A stretch of DNA of 64,000 nucleotides from Methanothrix harundinacea 6Ac (lineage in GTDB: Archaea; Halobacteriota; Methanosarcinia; Methanotrichales; Methanotrichaceae): contig NC_017527.1 of assembly GCF_000235565.1 (NCBI RefSeq), positions 2,046,001-2,110,000 on the forward strand, written 5' to 3'. The position numbers and the translations under genes were made by a program. The notes under the pieces are model-generated. The model worked only from the letters and a program-made list of their open reading frames with translations. It ran no database searches and was not told where the DNA came from. This document shows positions 51,709-60,231 of this stretch, piece after piece; within the stretch, counting starts at the first letter, position 1, and each line of letters begins with the position of its first letter.

Positions 51709-53222
51709 CACTCTCCCGCGCCCTTGATCCCCAGGACGTCCAGCTCCCATTCGTACAGCCCAATTCCCCGGAGGTGGTCTCTGTTACCCCGGAGGCTCTC
51801 GAGGGCGTTGATCCCCATCCCCCCCAGCATCTCCCGGATCTCGTGGGACCAGGCGGATATGAGGTTGCTGAGCCTCTCTGAGGCGATCTCCACGTTCAGC
51901 CTCCCGGAGAGGCGGGGGTCCTGGGTGCAGATCCCCCAGTTGCACTTTCCGGTGTAGCACTTCTGGCAGAGGGTACAGCCCATGGCGATGAGGGCCGCCG
52001 ACCCTATGTAGACGGCGTCGGCCCCCAGGGCGATCGCCTTTATGACGTCGGAGCTGCACCGGATCCCGCCGGCGGAGATGATGGAGCACCGGTTCCTGAT
52101 CCCCTCCTCCCGGAGCCTCCGGTCGAGGGAGGAGATGGCGAGCTCCGTCGGGATCCCCACGTTGTCCCGGATCGCCTTGGGGGCGGCCCCCGTCCCGCCC
52201 CGGAGGCCGTCGATGGCGATGATGTCGGCGCCTGCGCGCACAATTCCCGAGGCTATGGCGGCGAAGTTGTGGACCGCCGCGATCTTGACGGAGATCGGCT
52301 TCTCGTAGTTGGTCGCCTCCTTGAGGGCGGTGATGAGGGTCGAGAGGTCCTCGATGGAGTAGATGTCGTGGTGGGGGGCGGGGGAGATGGCGTCGGTCCC
52401 CTGGGGGATCATCCGGGTCTCGGCGACCGAGAGGGAGACCTTCTCGCCGGGGAGGTGACCCCCGATCCCGGGCTTCGCCCCCTGGCCGACCTTGATCTCC
52501 ACCGCCTGAGCTATGTTGAGGTACTCGGCGTCGATCCCGAAGCGGCCGCTGGCGACCTGGACGATGGCGCACCGGCCGAACTCCTCCCTCATCTCCCGGG
52601 GGAGGCCGCCCTCGCCGGTGTTGAAGTAGGTCTTGGATTTGCAGGCGGCCGTCGCCAGGGATTTGAAGGCGTTGTAGCTGATCGCCCCGTAGGACATCGC
52701 CGAGAAGAGGATCGGGGTCTCCACCACCAGGTTGGGGCTGAGCTCCGTCCTGATCTCGACCTCCCCGGAGTCGGCGGAGATGTCCATCATGTCCGGCTTC
52801 CTCCCCAGGAAGGTCCGAAGCTCCATCGGCTCCCGCAGGGGGTCCAGGGAGGGGTTGGTCACCTGGGAGGCGTTGAGGACGATGTGGTCCCAGTAGATCC
52901 GGAAGGGCTTGTCGCTCCCGCACCCCGTCAGGAGGACCCCCCCCGTCTCCGCCTGCCTCTTGAGGTCCTCGATCTTCTCGCGAGACCAGGAGGCGTTCGG
53001 CCGGTAGAACGAAGGCGACGGCCTGACCTCTATCGCGTCCTTGGGGCAGAAGATGACGCACCTCTGGCATCCGGCGCACTTGCGGTCGTCGGAGACGAGG
53101 CGGTCGGCTGCCGGGTCGTAGGTGTGGGTCCCGAAGGCGCACTGCCTCTCGCATCCCCTGCACTGGCCGCACTTCTCCTCGTCCCTGATGACCTGGAACT
53201 CGGGAAAGACGAAAGATTTCAT
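51708..53222 (-). CDS. gltB2: Glutamate synthase, FMN/iron-sulfur (central) subunit
   Basis: A 504-residue protein. Residues ~15-65 are a two-cluster ferredoxin domain (CGQCRGCERQC, CAGCQRCVIFCP). The rest is the FMN-binding TIM barrel of glutamate synthase: MSYGAISYNAFKSLA, NTGEGGLPREMR, VGQGAKPGIGGHLPGEKVS, and the Fe-S loop ALIAMGCTLCQKCYTGKC. It reduces 2-oxoglutarate plus ammonia (from the glutaminase subunit) to glutamate. The start overlaps gltB1 by four bases. Electrons can enter through the fused ferredoxin domain instead of a separate GltD flavoprotein, none of which is seen here. Confidence 0.95.
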   Translation of the reverse strand: MKSFVFPEFQVIRDEEKCGQCRGCERQCAFGTHTYDPAADRLVSDDRKCAGCQRCVIFCPKDAIEVRPSPSFYRPNASWSREKIEDLKRQAETGGVLLTGCGSDKPFRIYWDHIVLNASQVTNPSLDPLREPMELRTFLGRKPDMMDISADSGEVEIRTELSPNLVVETPILFSAMSYGAISYNAFKSLATAACKSKTYFNTGEGGLPREMREEFGRCAIVQVASGRFGIDAEYLNIAQAVEIKVGQGAKPGIGGHLPGEKVSLSVAETRMIPQGTDAISPAPHHDIYSIEDLSTLITALKEATNYEKPISVKIAAVHNFAAIASGIVRAGADIIAIDGLRGGTGAAPKAIRDNVGIPTELAISSLDRRLREEGIRNRCSIISAGGIRCSSDVIKAIALGADAVYIGSAALIAMGCTLCQKCYTGKCNWGICTQDPRLSGRLNVEIASERLSNLISAWSHEIREMLGGMGINALESLRGNRDHLRGIGLYEWELDVLGIKGAGE

Positions 53223-54370
53223 GGCTGATCCTTTCTCATGCTATAGAGCTCGCCGACGACCGGCTCCCCCCCATTGGGGGTCCAGACCCGGTCGAGGTGG
53301 GGCGATATCAGTCTTATAGACGCTTCCTCGCTGGAGATGTAGAACATCTCCCCGCTGGTGGCGGCCGTCAGGGGCCGCAGCCTTATCCGGTCGGTGAGGC
53401 CGATCATCCGGCCGGTCTGGCCGATGATGACGGCGAAGGGGCCGTTCATCAGGAGCGGCCCGTAGACCATCCGGAGGGTGGTGAAGAGCCTCCTCTCCTT
53501 CTCCGGCATCCTGTCGATGGAGTTCCAGATCGGCGGGGCGAGGATCTTGGCGACCACCTCGATGGGGAGCCTCTGCCGCCTCATCAGGAGGTCGGCGGCG
53601 TAGGCGATCACCTCGGTGTCGGTCTGGAGGGTGCAGGCGTAGCCGTACATCTCCAGGTACCAGCGGTTGGTGCCGTAAGACGAGATCTCGCCGTTGTGGA
53701 CGATCGTCGTGTCCAGGAGGCTGAAGGGGTGAGCGCCGCCCCACCAGGCCTGGGTGTTGGTCGGAAACCTCCCGTGGACGGTCCAGGTGTGGGCCCGGTA
53801 AGTCCGGTCGAGCATGAAGTACTCGCCGATCTCCTCGGGGTAGCCGACGCCCTTGAAGCAGCCCATGTTCTTGCCGGAGCTGAAGATGTAGGCGTTCTCG
53901 ATTTTGCCGTTCACCTCCATGATCGACCTGACGATGTAGTCCCCCTCCTCCTCCTCGGAGGCGGGGTCGATCCGGGGGAGGACGAAGTACCGCCAGATCA
54001 GGGGCGGGTCTCTCACCGGGACCGCCTCGTCGGTGGGGATCTCCTCGTCGAAGAAGAGGTCGAACCGGCGGGAGAGGAAGGCCTCAAACTCCTTTTTTGC
54101 GTCCTTCTTCGCCTGGGGGCTAGGACCTGTGAACATCAGGTGGAGGGCGTAGCAGTCTCGGTGCTCCGGGTAGATGCCGTAGGCGGCAAACCCCCCGCCG
54201 AGGCCGTTGCCCCGGACGTGCATGTTGGCTATCGCCTTCATGACGCCCTCTCCTGTAAACCGGTCGCCGTCCCGGTTCATAGCCCCGAAGATGGAGCAGG
54301 CTGCGATCTCCTTGGTGTAAAGCTCTCTGCGGGTTCTTCTCTTCCGTGGCATAATGATCCGATACTCCAT
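53219..54370 (-). CDS. gltB1: Glutamate synthase, glutaminase (class II amidotransferase) subunit
   Basis: The 383-residue N-terminal amidotransferase domain as a separate protein. The probable nucleophile is the Cys in AACSIFGAMNRDG, about residue 25, so a short propeptide must be removed to expose it, as in bacterial GltB. GRFPTNTQAWWGGAHPFS and VHNGEISSYGTNRWYLE are signature stretches of class II enzymes. ATG 54370 and ATG 54352 both give plausible propeptides; the first has GGAGAAGG upstream. The promoter region carries a palindrome shared with glnA and amtB. Confidence 0.93.
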   Translation of the reverse strand: MEYRIIMPRKRRTRRELYTKEIAACSIFGAMNRDGDRFTGEGVMKAIANMHVRGNGLGGGFAAYGIYPEHRDCYALHLMFTGPSPQAKKDAKKEFEAFLSRRFDLFFDEEIPTDEAVPVRDPPLIWRYFVLPRIDPASEEEEGDYIVRSIMEVNGKIENAYIFSSGKNMGCFKGVGYPEEIGEYFMLDRTYRAHTWTVHGRFPTNTQAWWGGAHPFSLLDTTIVHNGEISSYGTNRWYLEMYGYACTLQTDTEVIAYAADLLMRRQRLPIEVVAKILAPPIWNSIDRMPEKERRLFTTLRMVYGPLLMNGPFAVIIGQTGRMIGLTDRIRLRPLTAATSGEMFYISSEEASIRLISPHLDRVWTPNGGEPVVGELYSMRKDQP

Positions 54371-54473
54371 CCATCGGTCCGATCCTTCTCCATTCCTTCT
54401 CGATTCGATGGTGTGCAGCCTGAAGGTAGGCTTAATAAATGTATTATAGGTATTTGAGAAGGTTTGAGAAAGG

Positions 54474-54490
54474 TTCATAACAATTATGAA
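54474..54490. promoter_or_regulatory. Inverted-repeat operator upstream of the glutamate synthase operon
   Basis: TTCATAA-CAA-TTATGAA is a perfect 7-bp inverted repeat with a 3-base centre, 104 bases upstream of the gltB1 start. About 26 bases toward the gene (centre to centre) is a TATA-like CAAATACC, with a further AT-rich ATAATACATTTATTAAG after it. A 17/19-base match occurs upstream of glnA and a weaker match upstream of amtB, so it is probably a binding site for a nitrogen regulator. It does not fit the GGAA-N6-TTCC or GGTA-N6-TACC NrpR sites. Confidence 0.65.
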
Positions 54491-54589
54491 GGGGGCGGGG
54501 GGGGGTCGATCCCCCTCCAGATGAGAAGAATGGCGGGAGATCATTGATCGAAGGCTGAGGAGTGTCTCAACCGGAGATCTCGGAGAGAT

Positions 54590-54826
54590 CTATCTCCTCC
54601 GGATCATTCCGATCCGGATCGGCCCGAAGGGCTGGGGCCCATCAGATGCCCCCCCGAACCCCACGGTCCAGAGGATGATGGGATAAGCCACCCACCGCTC
54701 CAGCCCGCCGATCCCCAAGGCGGCGAAGGGGCTCGACGGACCCAGGGCGAAGTAGAGGGCCAGGTCCAGGAGGGCGACGGCCCCGGCGGCGAAGAGGAGG
54801 GCTCCGGCGAGAGGCTGGCGGGGCAT
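54590..54826 (-). CDS. Small two-helix membrane protein of unknown function
   Basis: From ATG 54826 the 78-residue chain has two hydrophobic stretches (LAGALLFAAGAVALLDLALYFAL and WVAYPIILWTVGFG) and a Pro/Gly-rich basic tail ending RIGMIRRR. A TATA-like ATTTAAATA (54855-54863, minus strand TATTTAAAT) lies about 30 bases upstream, which suggests a leaderless transcript. No family is recognised. The longer frame from 54874 would start upstream of the TATA box and is rejected. Confidence 0.6.
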   Translation of the reverse strand: MPRQPLAGALLFAAGAVALLDLALYFALGPSSPFAALGIGGLERWVAYPIILWTVGFGGASDGPQPFGPIRIGMIRRR

Positions 54827-55100
54827 ATGAGCGATGGGTGGCGGGGAGCGGGGGTATTTAAATGTTATACTCAAATAAAGAGAGAGTGTATATATTACAT
54901 GACTGGAATAGTCGGCCTGTTGCCATGGATAAAAAAGTTAATTATAATCTAATTTAACTTATTGAGACCGGAGAGATTGATACTAAGTAAGCTTTGGGAT
55001 TCTTAATGGGAGGGTTTAGTTTAATCATCGATTCAATTATGCAATAATACCGAAACATTTTTCTTGTGAGAAATTTCATTTGGTTTTGAGGGAGAACTAA

Positions 55101-56528
55101 ATGGACTTCATCGACAAAATCCGTGAATTGGCGGCTCGAATTCCGAACAAGGTCGAACATATCCAAACTGAAGAAGCTACGAAGAATGCTCTAGTTTTAC
55201 CATTCATAACAGCTTTAGGATACAACGTGTTTGATCCTACTGAAGTTGTACCTGAATTCACCGCTGATGTCGGGACCAAAAAAGGAGAAAAAGTGGATTA
55301 CGCTATACTTATGAATGGAAAACCAATTATACTATTTGAGTGCAAATGGTGCGGTTCTGATTTAGAAAAGGAACATGCATCTCAACTATATCGATATTTC
55401 AGCGTAACTGATGGTCGATTTGGTGTACTAACTAACGGCATAATTTATAGGTTCTACTCAGATCTGGAAAAGCAAAATAAAATGGATGATAAACCATTCT
55501 TCGAATTTAATATGCTCGACATCGATGAATCGCTCGTCGAAGAGTTGAAGAAGTTTACAAAATCATCATTTAATTTGGATTCGATACTCACTACAGCATC
55601 TGAGCTTAAATATACAAAGGAAATTAAGAAAATTATAGAGGAACAAACCAAAGATCCATCAGACGAATTCGTCAAATTTTTTGCATCTCAGGTGTATTCA
55701 GGCAGAATGACACAACCAGTAAGAGAACAATTTTACCAGATCACAAAGAAGGCGTTGAAGCAGTTCATTAATGATAAGATCAACGAGAGATTGAAATATG
55801 CCCTTGTAGAAGAGAGAGTAATTTCTGAAGGTGAAATGATTCGGAATGAGCCTATAGAACAGATCATTATAGAGAAGCAACCAGGCGAAGAGATTATAAC
55901 AACTGAAGAAGAATACGAAGGATATTATATAGTTAAGACGATCTTACGCAGTTTTATTGACCCTAAGCGAGTTACGATCAGAGATGTTAAAAGTTATTGT
56001 AATGTTCTTTTGGATAATAATAACCGAAAGCCGATTTGTCGCCTTTACTTTAATACATCGCAGAAATACTTAGGACTATTTGATAAAAACAAGAACGAAC
56101 AATCCGTGCCTATTAATTATATAGATGACATATATAAGTATTCCGATGATTTAAAATGTATTGTAGAATATTATGATGAGAATTTTCCTGCCCAAGAACT
56201 TCAGGGATTTAGAGGAACAAATGTCAGCTCCTTTGAATTAAGAGGAGTTAAATACGAGGTAGATTCTTGGAGAAACTTGCTTCTCAAGGTGTGTGAGATC
56301 ATGCAAACGTCGCATAAAGACGAATTCGAACAAGTTCTCTCATTAACGGGCCGTAAACGACCTTATTTCACAAAAGATCCCGATCAATTGAGATCATCAG
56401 AACGAATAAAGGGTACAGACATATACGTTGAGATCAATCTTAGTGCAAATACAATTGTAAGACTATCAAAGAATATTATTATATTGTTCGGCTATAACGA
56501 GGAAGATCTTTCAGTCGAAATAAAATGA
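55101..56528 (+). CDS. Solitary HsdR-N-like restriction nuclease domain protein
   Basis: The 475-residue protein begins with the PD-(D/E)xK nuclease fold of type I restriction R subunits: Glu24/25 in TEEATKNALVLPFI, Asp66 (KVDYAI), Glu80-x-Lys82 (ILFECKW) and the QxxxY motif at Gln95-Tyr99 (QLYRYF). The middle has charged helical segments, and the C-terminal ~180 residues hold no helicase motif. No hsdM or hsdS gene is nearby. It may be an orphan defence nuclease or one of the single-gene nucleases related to restriction enzymes. The gene is AT-rich, unlike most of the window, and sits next to an insertion sequence, both signs of transfer. Confidence 0.75.
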   Translation: MDFIDKIRELAARIPNKVEHIQTEEATKNALVLPFITALGYNVFDPTEVVPEFTADVGTKKGEKVDYAILMNGKPIILFECKWCGSDLEKEHASQLYRYFSVTDGRFGVLTNGIIYRFYSDLEKQNKMDDKPFFEFNMLDIDESLVEELKKFTKSSFNLDSILTTASELKYTKEIKKIIEEQTKDPSDEFVKFFASQVYSGRMTQPVREQFYQITKKALKQFINDKINERLKYALVEERVISEGEMIRNEPIEQIIIEKQPGEEIITTEEEYEGYYIVKTILRSFIDPKRVTIRDVKSYCNVLLDNNNRKPICRLYFNTSQKYLGLFDKNKNEQSVPINYIDDIYKYSDDLKCIVEYYDENFPAQELQGFRGTNVSSFELRGVKYEVDSWRNLLLKVCEIMQTSHKDEFEQVLSLTGRKRPYFTKDPDQLRSSERIKGTDIYVEINLSANTIVRLSKNIIILFGYNEEDLSVEIK

Positions 56529-56915
56529 GATCAAAAATTATGTGAACTTGTGTGTTAGTGATGATAAACAATCAGGTTCACCGATGGAAAAAGAACTATA
56601 TTTAGCTTCCATATCGTTGGGCTAATTTATCTTCAATGTTCTGGTTATTAAAAATTATCCCCCTTCTGCCAGAGGAATGATGCCATCGACCTTTATCATC
56701 ATTCTCCAGCCTCCCCGCGGACGACCCGGATTACCACCAGTGCCGTCCACGGCCCCACCCTCAACCTCGCCGCCGAGGATTCGCGCCCCCCCCCGTCGGG
56801 GAGGAGACCGCCCCCGCCCCCTCGCGCCGGGAGAGGCCGGGGGTCCGGGGCTCCGGCGCCGCCGCCGCGCCGGGGGCGAATAAGAAGGCGGGGACTTTTA
56901 TAAAAGGGAACAAGC
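56529..56915. other. Intergenic region between the nuclease gene and the IS element
   Basis: 387 bases without a credible gene. The first ~150 are AT-rich like the nuclease gene and include TTATTAAAAATTATCCCCC. The last ~210 are extremely GC-rich (runs of C and G, CCCCCCCCCGTCGGGGAGG) and do not form a coherent protein. A CTTTTATAAAAG palindrome (about 56895-56906) lies just outside the IS end and would have been joined to the 58048 sequence before insertion. Confidence 0.6.
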
Positions 56916-56932
56916 GAGTATTCCTATTTACC
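56916..56932 (+). repeat. IS left terminal inverted repeat
   Basis: GAGTATTCCTATTTACC, preceded by the target base string AAGC. It matches the right end in 13 of 17 positions, with identical GAG, ATTCCTA and ACC blocks. Confidence 0.7.
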
Positions 56933-57036
56933 ATTGCCCATTCTTTAATTATCTCGGATCCGTCTCTTATTTTAGCTCGTTCTCCGCTCTTAGTCGATTC
57001 TCGATCCTTTTCCTCGTTTTTCGTCGATAGCTACCG

Positions 57037-57981
57037 CTATTTTGAGACGATTTCAGCATTTTTAAGTGTACATAGCTGGTATAAGTCGAAAGCAAAGGCA
57101 GTGAATACCATTTTAACGTGAACTCTCGGGATCGTCGTTACCATTACATGCGCGCTTCGGAACACTCTTTTAATAACAGCAAACTGACGTTCGCCCGGAA
57201 ATCTCAGTTTGCTAATCAAGCGGTTTCGCAGCTTATCGAGATCGCTTAGAGGATGACCCGCTGCTGCACGTTTCATTGTGAAGTCGTTTCCCTTAGCCTT
57301 CACACCGAAATATCCTTTGTCCCTGAGGACCACCTCTCCTTCAACCGATAGATCAACCCGACTATCGTGCACCGAAGCAGTTGTCGATTCGATGCTCCTT
57401 ATCAGGCCGTAATCGATATCGACTTTAGAATGAAGTTTATAACCAAAATGGAGTTCCTCACCCTTCTTAGCCCAAGTTCCATCCCTGCTCCGACGAGTCC
57501 TAGCGGTCTCTCTTCTTGGTTTCTTTGAACCTCCTGGGTCGGCCTCTATAAACGTTGCATCCTGAATGGTTCCTCTTTTTACCTGAAGCCCTTTAAAATC
57601 GAGCTGTCTCTGGAGCTCTTCCCAAACGGACTCATCCTTTCCCGTCTGGGCCATCCGCTCGCGAAAAAGCCATATCGTCCTGGAATCGGGTATAGAATCA
57701 GGAAATCCTAAGAATTTCATAAAAGATATTCGATCCGAAATCTGCTTTTCAGTCTCGAGGTCGCTCAACCCGTACCACTGCTGGAGCAAAAGCACCTTGA
57801 GCATCAGGATAACATCAAAGTTCGGCCTTCCACCTCGTTCGGTTTTATTATGATACATCTCTTCAAGAATTGGTCGAAATGGTTCCCACTCGATCAAGTT
57901 CGTTATCTTTGAAAGCCTATCGCCCAGCTTCTCTACGTTCTTGTAAGCTTCTCGAAGGCCCCATGCAGTAAAAGAACTCAT
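57037..57981 (-). CDS. IS5-family DDE transposase
   Basis: A 314-residue transposase. The catalytic acidic residues are Asp141 (GTIQDATFIEAD), Asp221 (VVLRDKGYFG) and Glu264 (FPGERQFAVIKR). The N-terminal helix-turn-helix region and FDVILMLKVLLLQQWYGLSD are typical of IS5 group (IS1031/ISH-like) enzymes. The ORF is intact, 104 bases from one end of the element and 66 from the other. A TATA-like ATATATTAGTATATAATG lies upstream on its strand (57992-58009 region). Confidence 0.93.
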   Translation of the reverse strand: MSSFTAWGLREAYKNVEKLGDRLSKITNLIEWEPFRPILEEMYHNKTERGGRPNFDVILMLKVLLLQQWYGLSDLETEKQISDRISFMKFLGFPDSIPDSRTIWLFRERMAQTGKDESVWEELQRQLDFKGLQVKRGTIQDATFIEADPGGSKKPRRETARTRRSRDGTWAKKGEELHFGYKLHSKVDIDYGLIRSIESTTASVHDSRVDLSVEGEVVLRDKGYFGVKAKGNDFTMKRAAAGHPLSDLDKLRNRLISKLRFPGERQFAVIKRVFRSAHVMVTTIPRVHVKMVFTAFAFDLYQLCTLKNAEIVSK

Positions 57982-58030
57982 GCACTATTCATGTATATAT
58001 TAGTATATAATGTTTTCCATAGACATGCTA

Positions 58031-58047
58031 GGTTTTTAGGAATCCTC
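58031..58047 (-). repeat. IS right terminal inverted repeat
   Basis: GGTTTTTAGGAATCCTC on the plus strand, followed by the second AAGC target copy. It is the partner of the repeat at 56916. Confidence 0.7.
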
Positions 58048-58230
58048 AAGCGCAGTATGATGACCTCCACCGACGGCCCTCGCGCCGCCTCCGGCGGGGA
58101 CTCCAGCAAAGGCGGACGCATGTTCTCCCGCCCATCATTCCAAAATGCTTTTTTAGTATGAGCTTTCTTTGACAGCATGGATGCGGTCTGGATGGCTTAT
58201 ATTATCGAAACAAGTCGGAGATGAATAGGA

Positions 58231-59172
58231 ATGCTGGAATCCGTCGTGAGCATCGTACAGTCCACCCCACTAGCATATAAATTTGCTATTATTCTGGGCC
58301 TGATCCTGGTGATTGCTGCGATCTGCCCGCCCTTGATATCAGCGGTCATCAAGCAGTCCCTCGCCCTGACGGGGAGGCAGGCCCAGGCCCTGGCAGCCAT
58401 AGGATTAATTTTGATCGTCGCGGGCTCTTCTGGCCTTTACATGGCGAACAAACCCCCAAGAATAAAGGAGATTCAACCAGACGCAGGCGAATACACAGTA
58501 GGAAGTCGGATCTTCATCACAGTTCATGCTTTTGATCCTGAAGACGACAACGACCTCAGATATGAGTTTCGTCGGAAGGGCCCTGCCACCAACGATAAGT
58601 GGATTACAGTCAAGGGACCGGAAAACAATAATTCCTGGAGCTGGCGTACAACGCCGATGGATAGCGGCCCCAACTACATCGACGTCATCGTCTACGATAA
58701 GAAAGACCTGAACACCACCACCCACAGGGAATACATAATAGCTCCAGAGAACAGACCTCCTGAGATCGAAACCTTCGAAGCCGGACGAGAAGATGGATCG
58801 AAGGTGTTGCTTAAAGCAAAGGCAACCGACCCCGACGGCGACGAAATCGAGTACAAGTTCTCGCAGTTTAATAATCTGAGCAACGGCTGGGATATTATCT
58901 GCAACTGGTCGACGGAAGATGAATGTTACTGGGAGAGATCTGGGAGCGACGCTGGGACAAAACGGGTCAGGGTTGAAGTACGGGATCACCACCACAAATA
59001 TCTGATCGGCGATACGGGCGATGCGAAAGAGACCCTCGAGCTGGCTGAAATCGAAACGAAAGATCCGGATGAGAAATCAAGGGAGGGTTCCGGCCACAAC
59101 ATGTCAGAAGATGCCGAAAGTCCCGACAACTCCACCGAGATCGGGGATAACGAGACGGCCGAGGAAAGCTGA
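58231..59172 (+). CDS. Membrane-anchored surface protein with two Ig-like domains
   Basis: The 313-residue protein has two N-terminal hydrophobic helices (about 18-40 and 52-70), then two beta-sandwich domains opening with NKPPRIKEIQPDAGEYTVGS and ENRPPEIETFEAG. Both contain the Ca-binding-like DPEDDNDLRYEF and DPDGDEIEYKFSQ motifs of cadherin/PKD-type extracellular modules. The C-terminal ~50 residues are acidic with Asn/Ser/Thr. GGAGATGAATAGGA precedes ATG 58231. No enzyme motif is present; adhesion or envelope support is inferred. Confidence 0.72.
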   Translation: MLESVVSIVQSTPLAYKFAIILGLILVIAAICPPLISAVIKQSLALTGRQAQALAAIGLILIVAGSSGLYMANKPPRIKEIQPDAGEYTVGSRIFITVHAFDPEDDNDLRYEFRRKGPATNDKWITVKGPENNNSWSWRTTPMDSGPNYIDVIVYDKKDLNTTTHREYIIAPENRPPEIETFEAGREDGSKVLLKAKATDPDGDEIEYKFSQFNNLSNGWDIICNWSTEDECYWERSGSDAGTKRVRVEVRDHHHKYLIGDTGDAKETLELAEIETKDPDEKSREGSGHNMSEDAESPDNSTEIGDNETAEES

Positions 59173-59230
59173 GAGATGAGCTTGCCAGAAGGCCAAAAAT
59201 CAGGATGAAATAGCATGGAGAGAATTTGAT

Positions 59231-59794
59231 ATGAAGACCATTATATTGGTTTTGACCCTTTATCTGATGACCGGGCTCTTGGCCGCATCCGCAGAGACCG
59301 TAGTATACGATGAGATCCCTCTGACATATCCCTGGTCCGGGCTCATGGGCAGCGATGGCGGGTCCGACTCCCTGACGGTGGACCCCTTCTCCGACGAGGA
59401 CCCCCATAGCGGAGATATCTGCGCCAGGGCGACTTACGACAGCTCCGCCGAGGCGTGGGCCGGCGTCTTCGTCCAGGCCACCGGCGACTGGAGAAGGGGT
59501 CCCGGCATCGGCCTCGACCTCACGGGCTCTCAGACCCTCTCCTTCGCGGCCCGGGGCGGCCGGGGCGGCGAGGTCGTGACCTTCGGCTACGGGTACGAGC
59601 CGGACAGAAATGGGGTCGCCGACTCCGCCTCCGACGATATGAAGGTGACTCTGACGGACGGCTGGAGGGAGTTTGCCATCGATCTGGGGGGAAGAGACCT
59701 CTCCTCCATCAGCGGGCTCTTCAGCCTCCGGCTGGATGGAGGGGATAACCCCGAAGGGGCGACGATCTACGTCGACGACATAAGATACACTTAG
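59231..59794 (+). CDS. Secreted jelly-roll (carbohydrate-binding-like) protein
   Basis: A 187-residue protein. Residues 1-20 are a signal peptide (ending LLAASA). The mature part has an alternating beta pattern: YDEIPLTYPWSGLMGSDGG, AWAGVFVQATGDWRRGPGIGLDL, TLSFAARGGRGGEVVTFGYG, DGWREFAIDLGGRDLSSISGLF, and ends GATIYVDDIRY, which matches the last strand of many CBM-type domains that bind carbohydrate. The gene follows the Ig-like surface protein by 58 bases and may be cotranscribed. Confidence 0.7.
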   Translation: MKTIILVLTLYLMTGLLAASAETVVYDEIPLTYPWSGLMGSDGGSDSLTVDPFSDEDPHSGDICARATYDSSAEAWAGVFVQATGDWRRGPGIGLDLTGSQTLSFAARGGRGGEVVTFGYGYEPDRNGVADSASDDMKVTLTDGWREFAIDLGGRDLSSISGLFSLRLDGGDNPEGATIYVDDIRYT

Positions 59795-59831
59795 CTGAAA
59801 GGACACCCGCTCCAGGGGAGAAGGGGCCTAA

Positions 59832-60170
59832 CTATACCGCCCCCGACCCCCTCTCCTTCGTCCGAACCCTCACCACGTCCACCACGGGGTAGACGAAGAT
59901 CTTCCCGTCCCCCGCCTCGCCGGTGTGGGCGGCATCGCAGATCAGGTCGACGATCCGGTCGGCATCCCCGTCCTCCACCACCACCTCCAGCTTCACCTTC
60001 GGGAGGAACTCCACCTTGTAGTCTCCGGCCCGCCACTGGAGGGATACCCCCTTCTGGCGGCCGCGCCCCTTGATCTCCGTCGCCGACATCCCGGGAAAGC
60101 CGTTCTTGTCCAGGACCTCCCTCACTGCGCTCAGCCTCTCGGGCCTTATTATCGCCTCGACCTTCTTCAT
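59832..60170 (-). CDS. glnK: Nitrogen regulatory protein P-II (GlnK)
   Basis: A 112-residue P-II trimer subunit that blocks AmtB when ammonium is plentiful and senses 2-oxoglutarate and ATP/ADP. KKVEAIIRPERLSAVREVL begins the fold, the T-loop runs GRGRQKGVSLQWRAGDYKVEFLPKVK with Tyr51 (GDY) present, and the B-loop is TGEAGDGKIFVYP. ATG 60170 is the family start; the frame extends 12 codons further. It lies 61 bases after amtB on the same strand. Confidence 0.95.
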   Translation of the reverse strand: MKKVEAIIRPERLSAVREVLDKNGFPGMSATEIKGRGRQKGVSLQWRAGDYKVEFLPKVKLEVVVEDGDADRIVDLICDAAHTGEAGDGKIFVYPVVDVVRVRTKERGSGAV

Positions 60171-60231
60171 AAGAGAATCCTCCTCGATCCGCCTCGAACT
60201 CCACACCTCAAACTCACCATCTTACCGGCCT

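Larger units (their letters stand above)
56916..58047. mobile_element. IS5-family insertion sequence, complete, 1132 bp, AAGC target duplication
   Basis: The element carries one transposase gene on the minus strand. Its ends are imperfect 17-bp inverted repeats: GAGTATTCCTATTTACC at the left and, read from the other strand, GAGGATTCCTAAAAACC at the right (13 of 17 agree). The four bases AAGC directly flank both ends (56912-56915 and 58048-58051), as expected of a target-site duplication of the IS5 family. Intact ORF and matching duplication suggest a recent insertion. Confidence 0.85.

Noticed and set aside
56677-56883. Pro/Arg-rich open frame in the GC-rich gap beside the IS
   Set aside because: The composition reflects runs of C and G; there is no start signal or recognisable motif.
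59832-60170. GlnK thought to lack the T-loop tyrosine because Trp occupies position 46
   Set aside because: Counting along the T-loop shows that Tyr51, the modified residue in E. coli GlnK, is present (GDY). Only the less critical Tyr46 is replaced.
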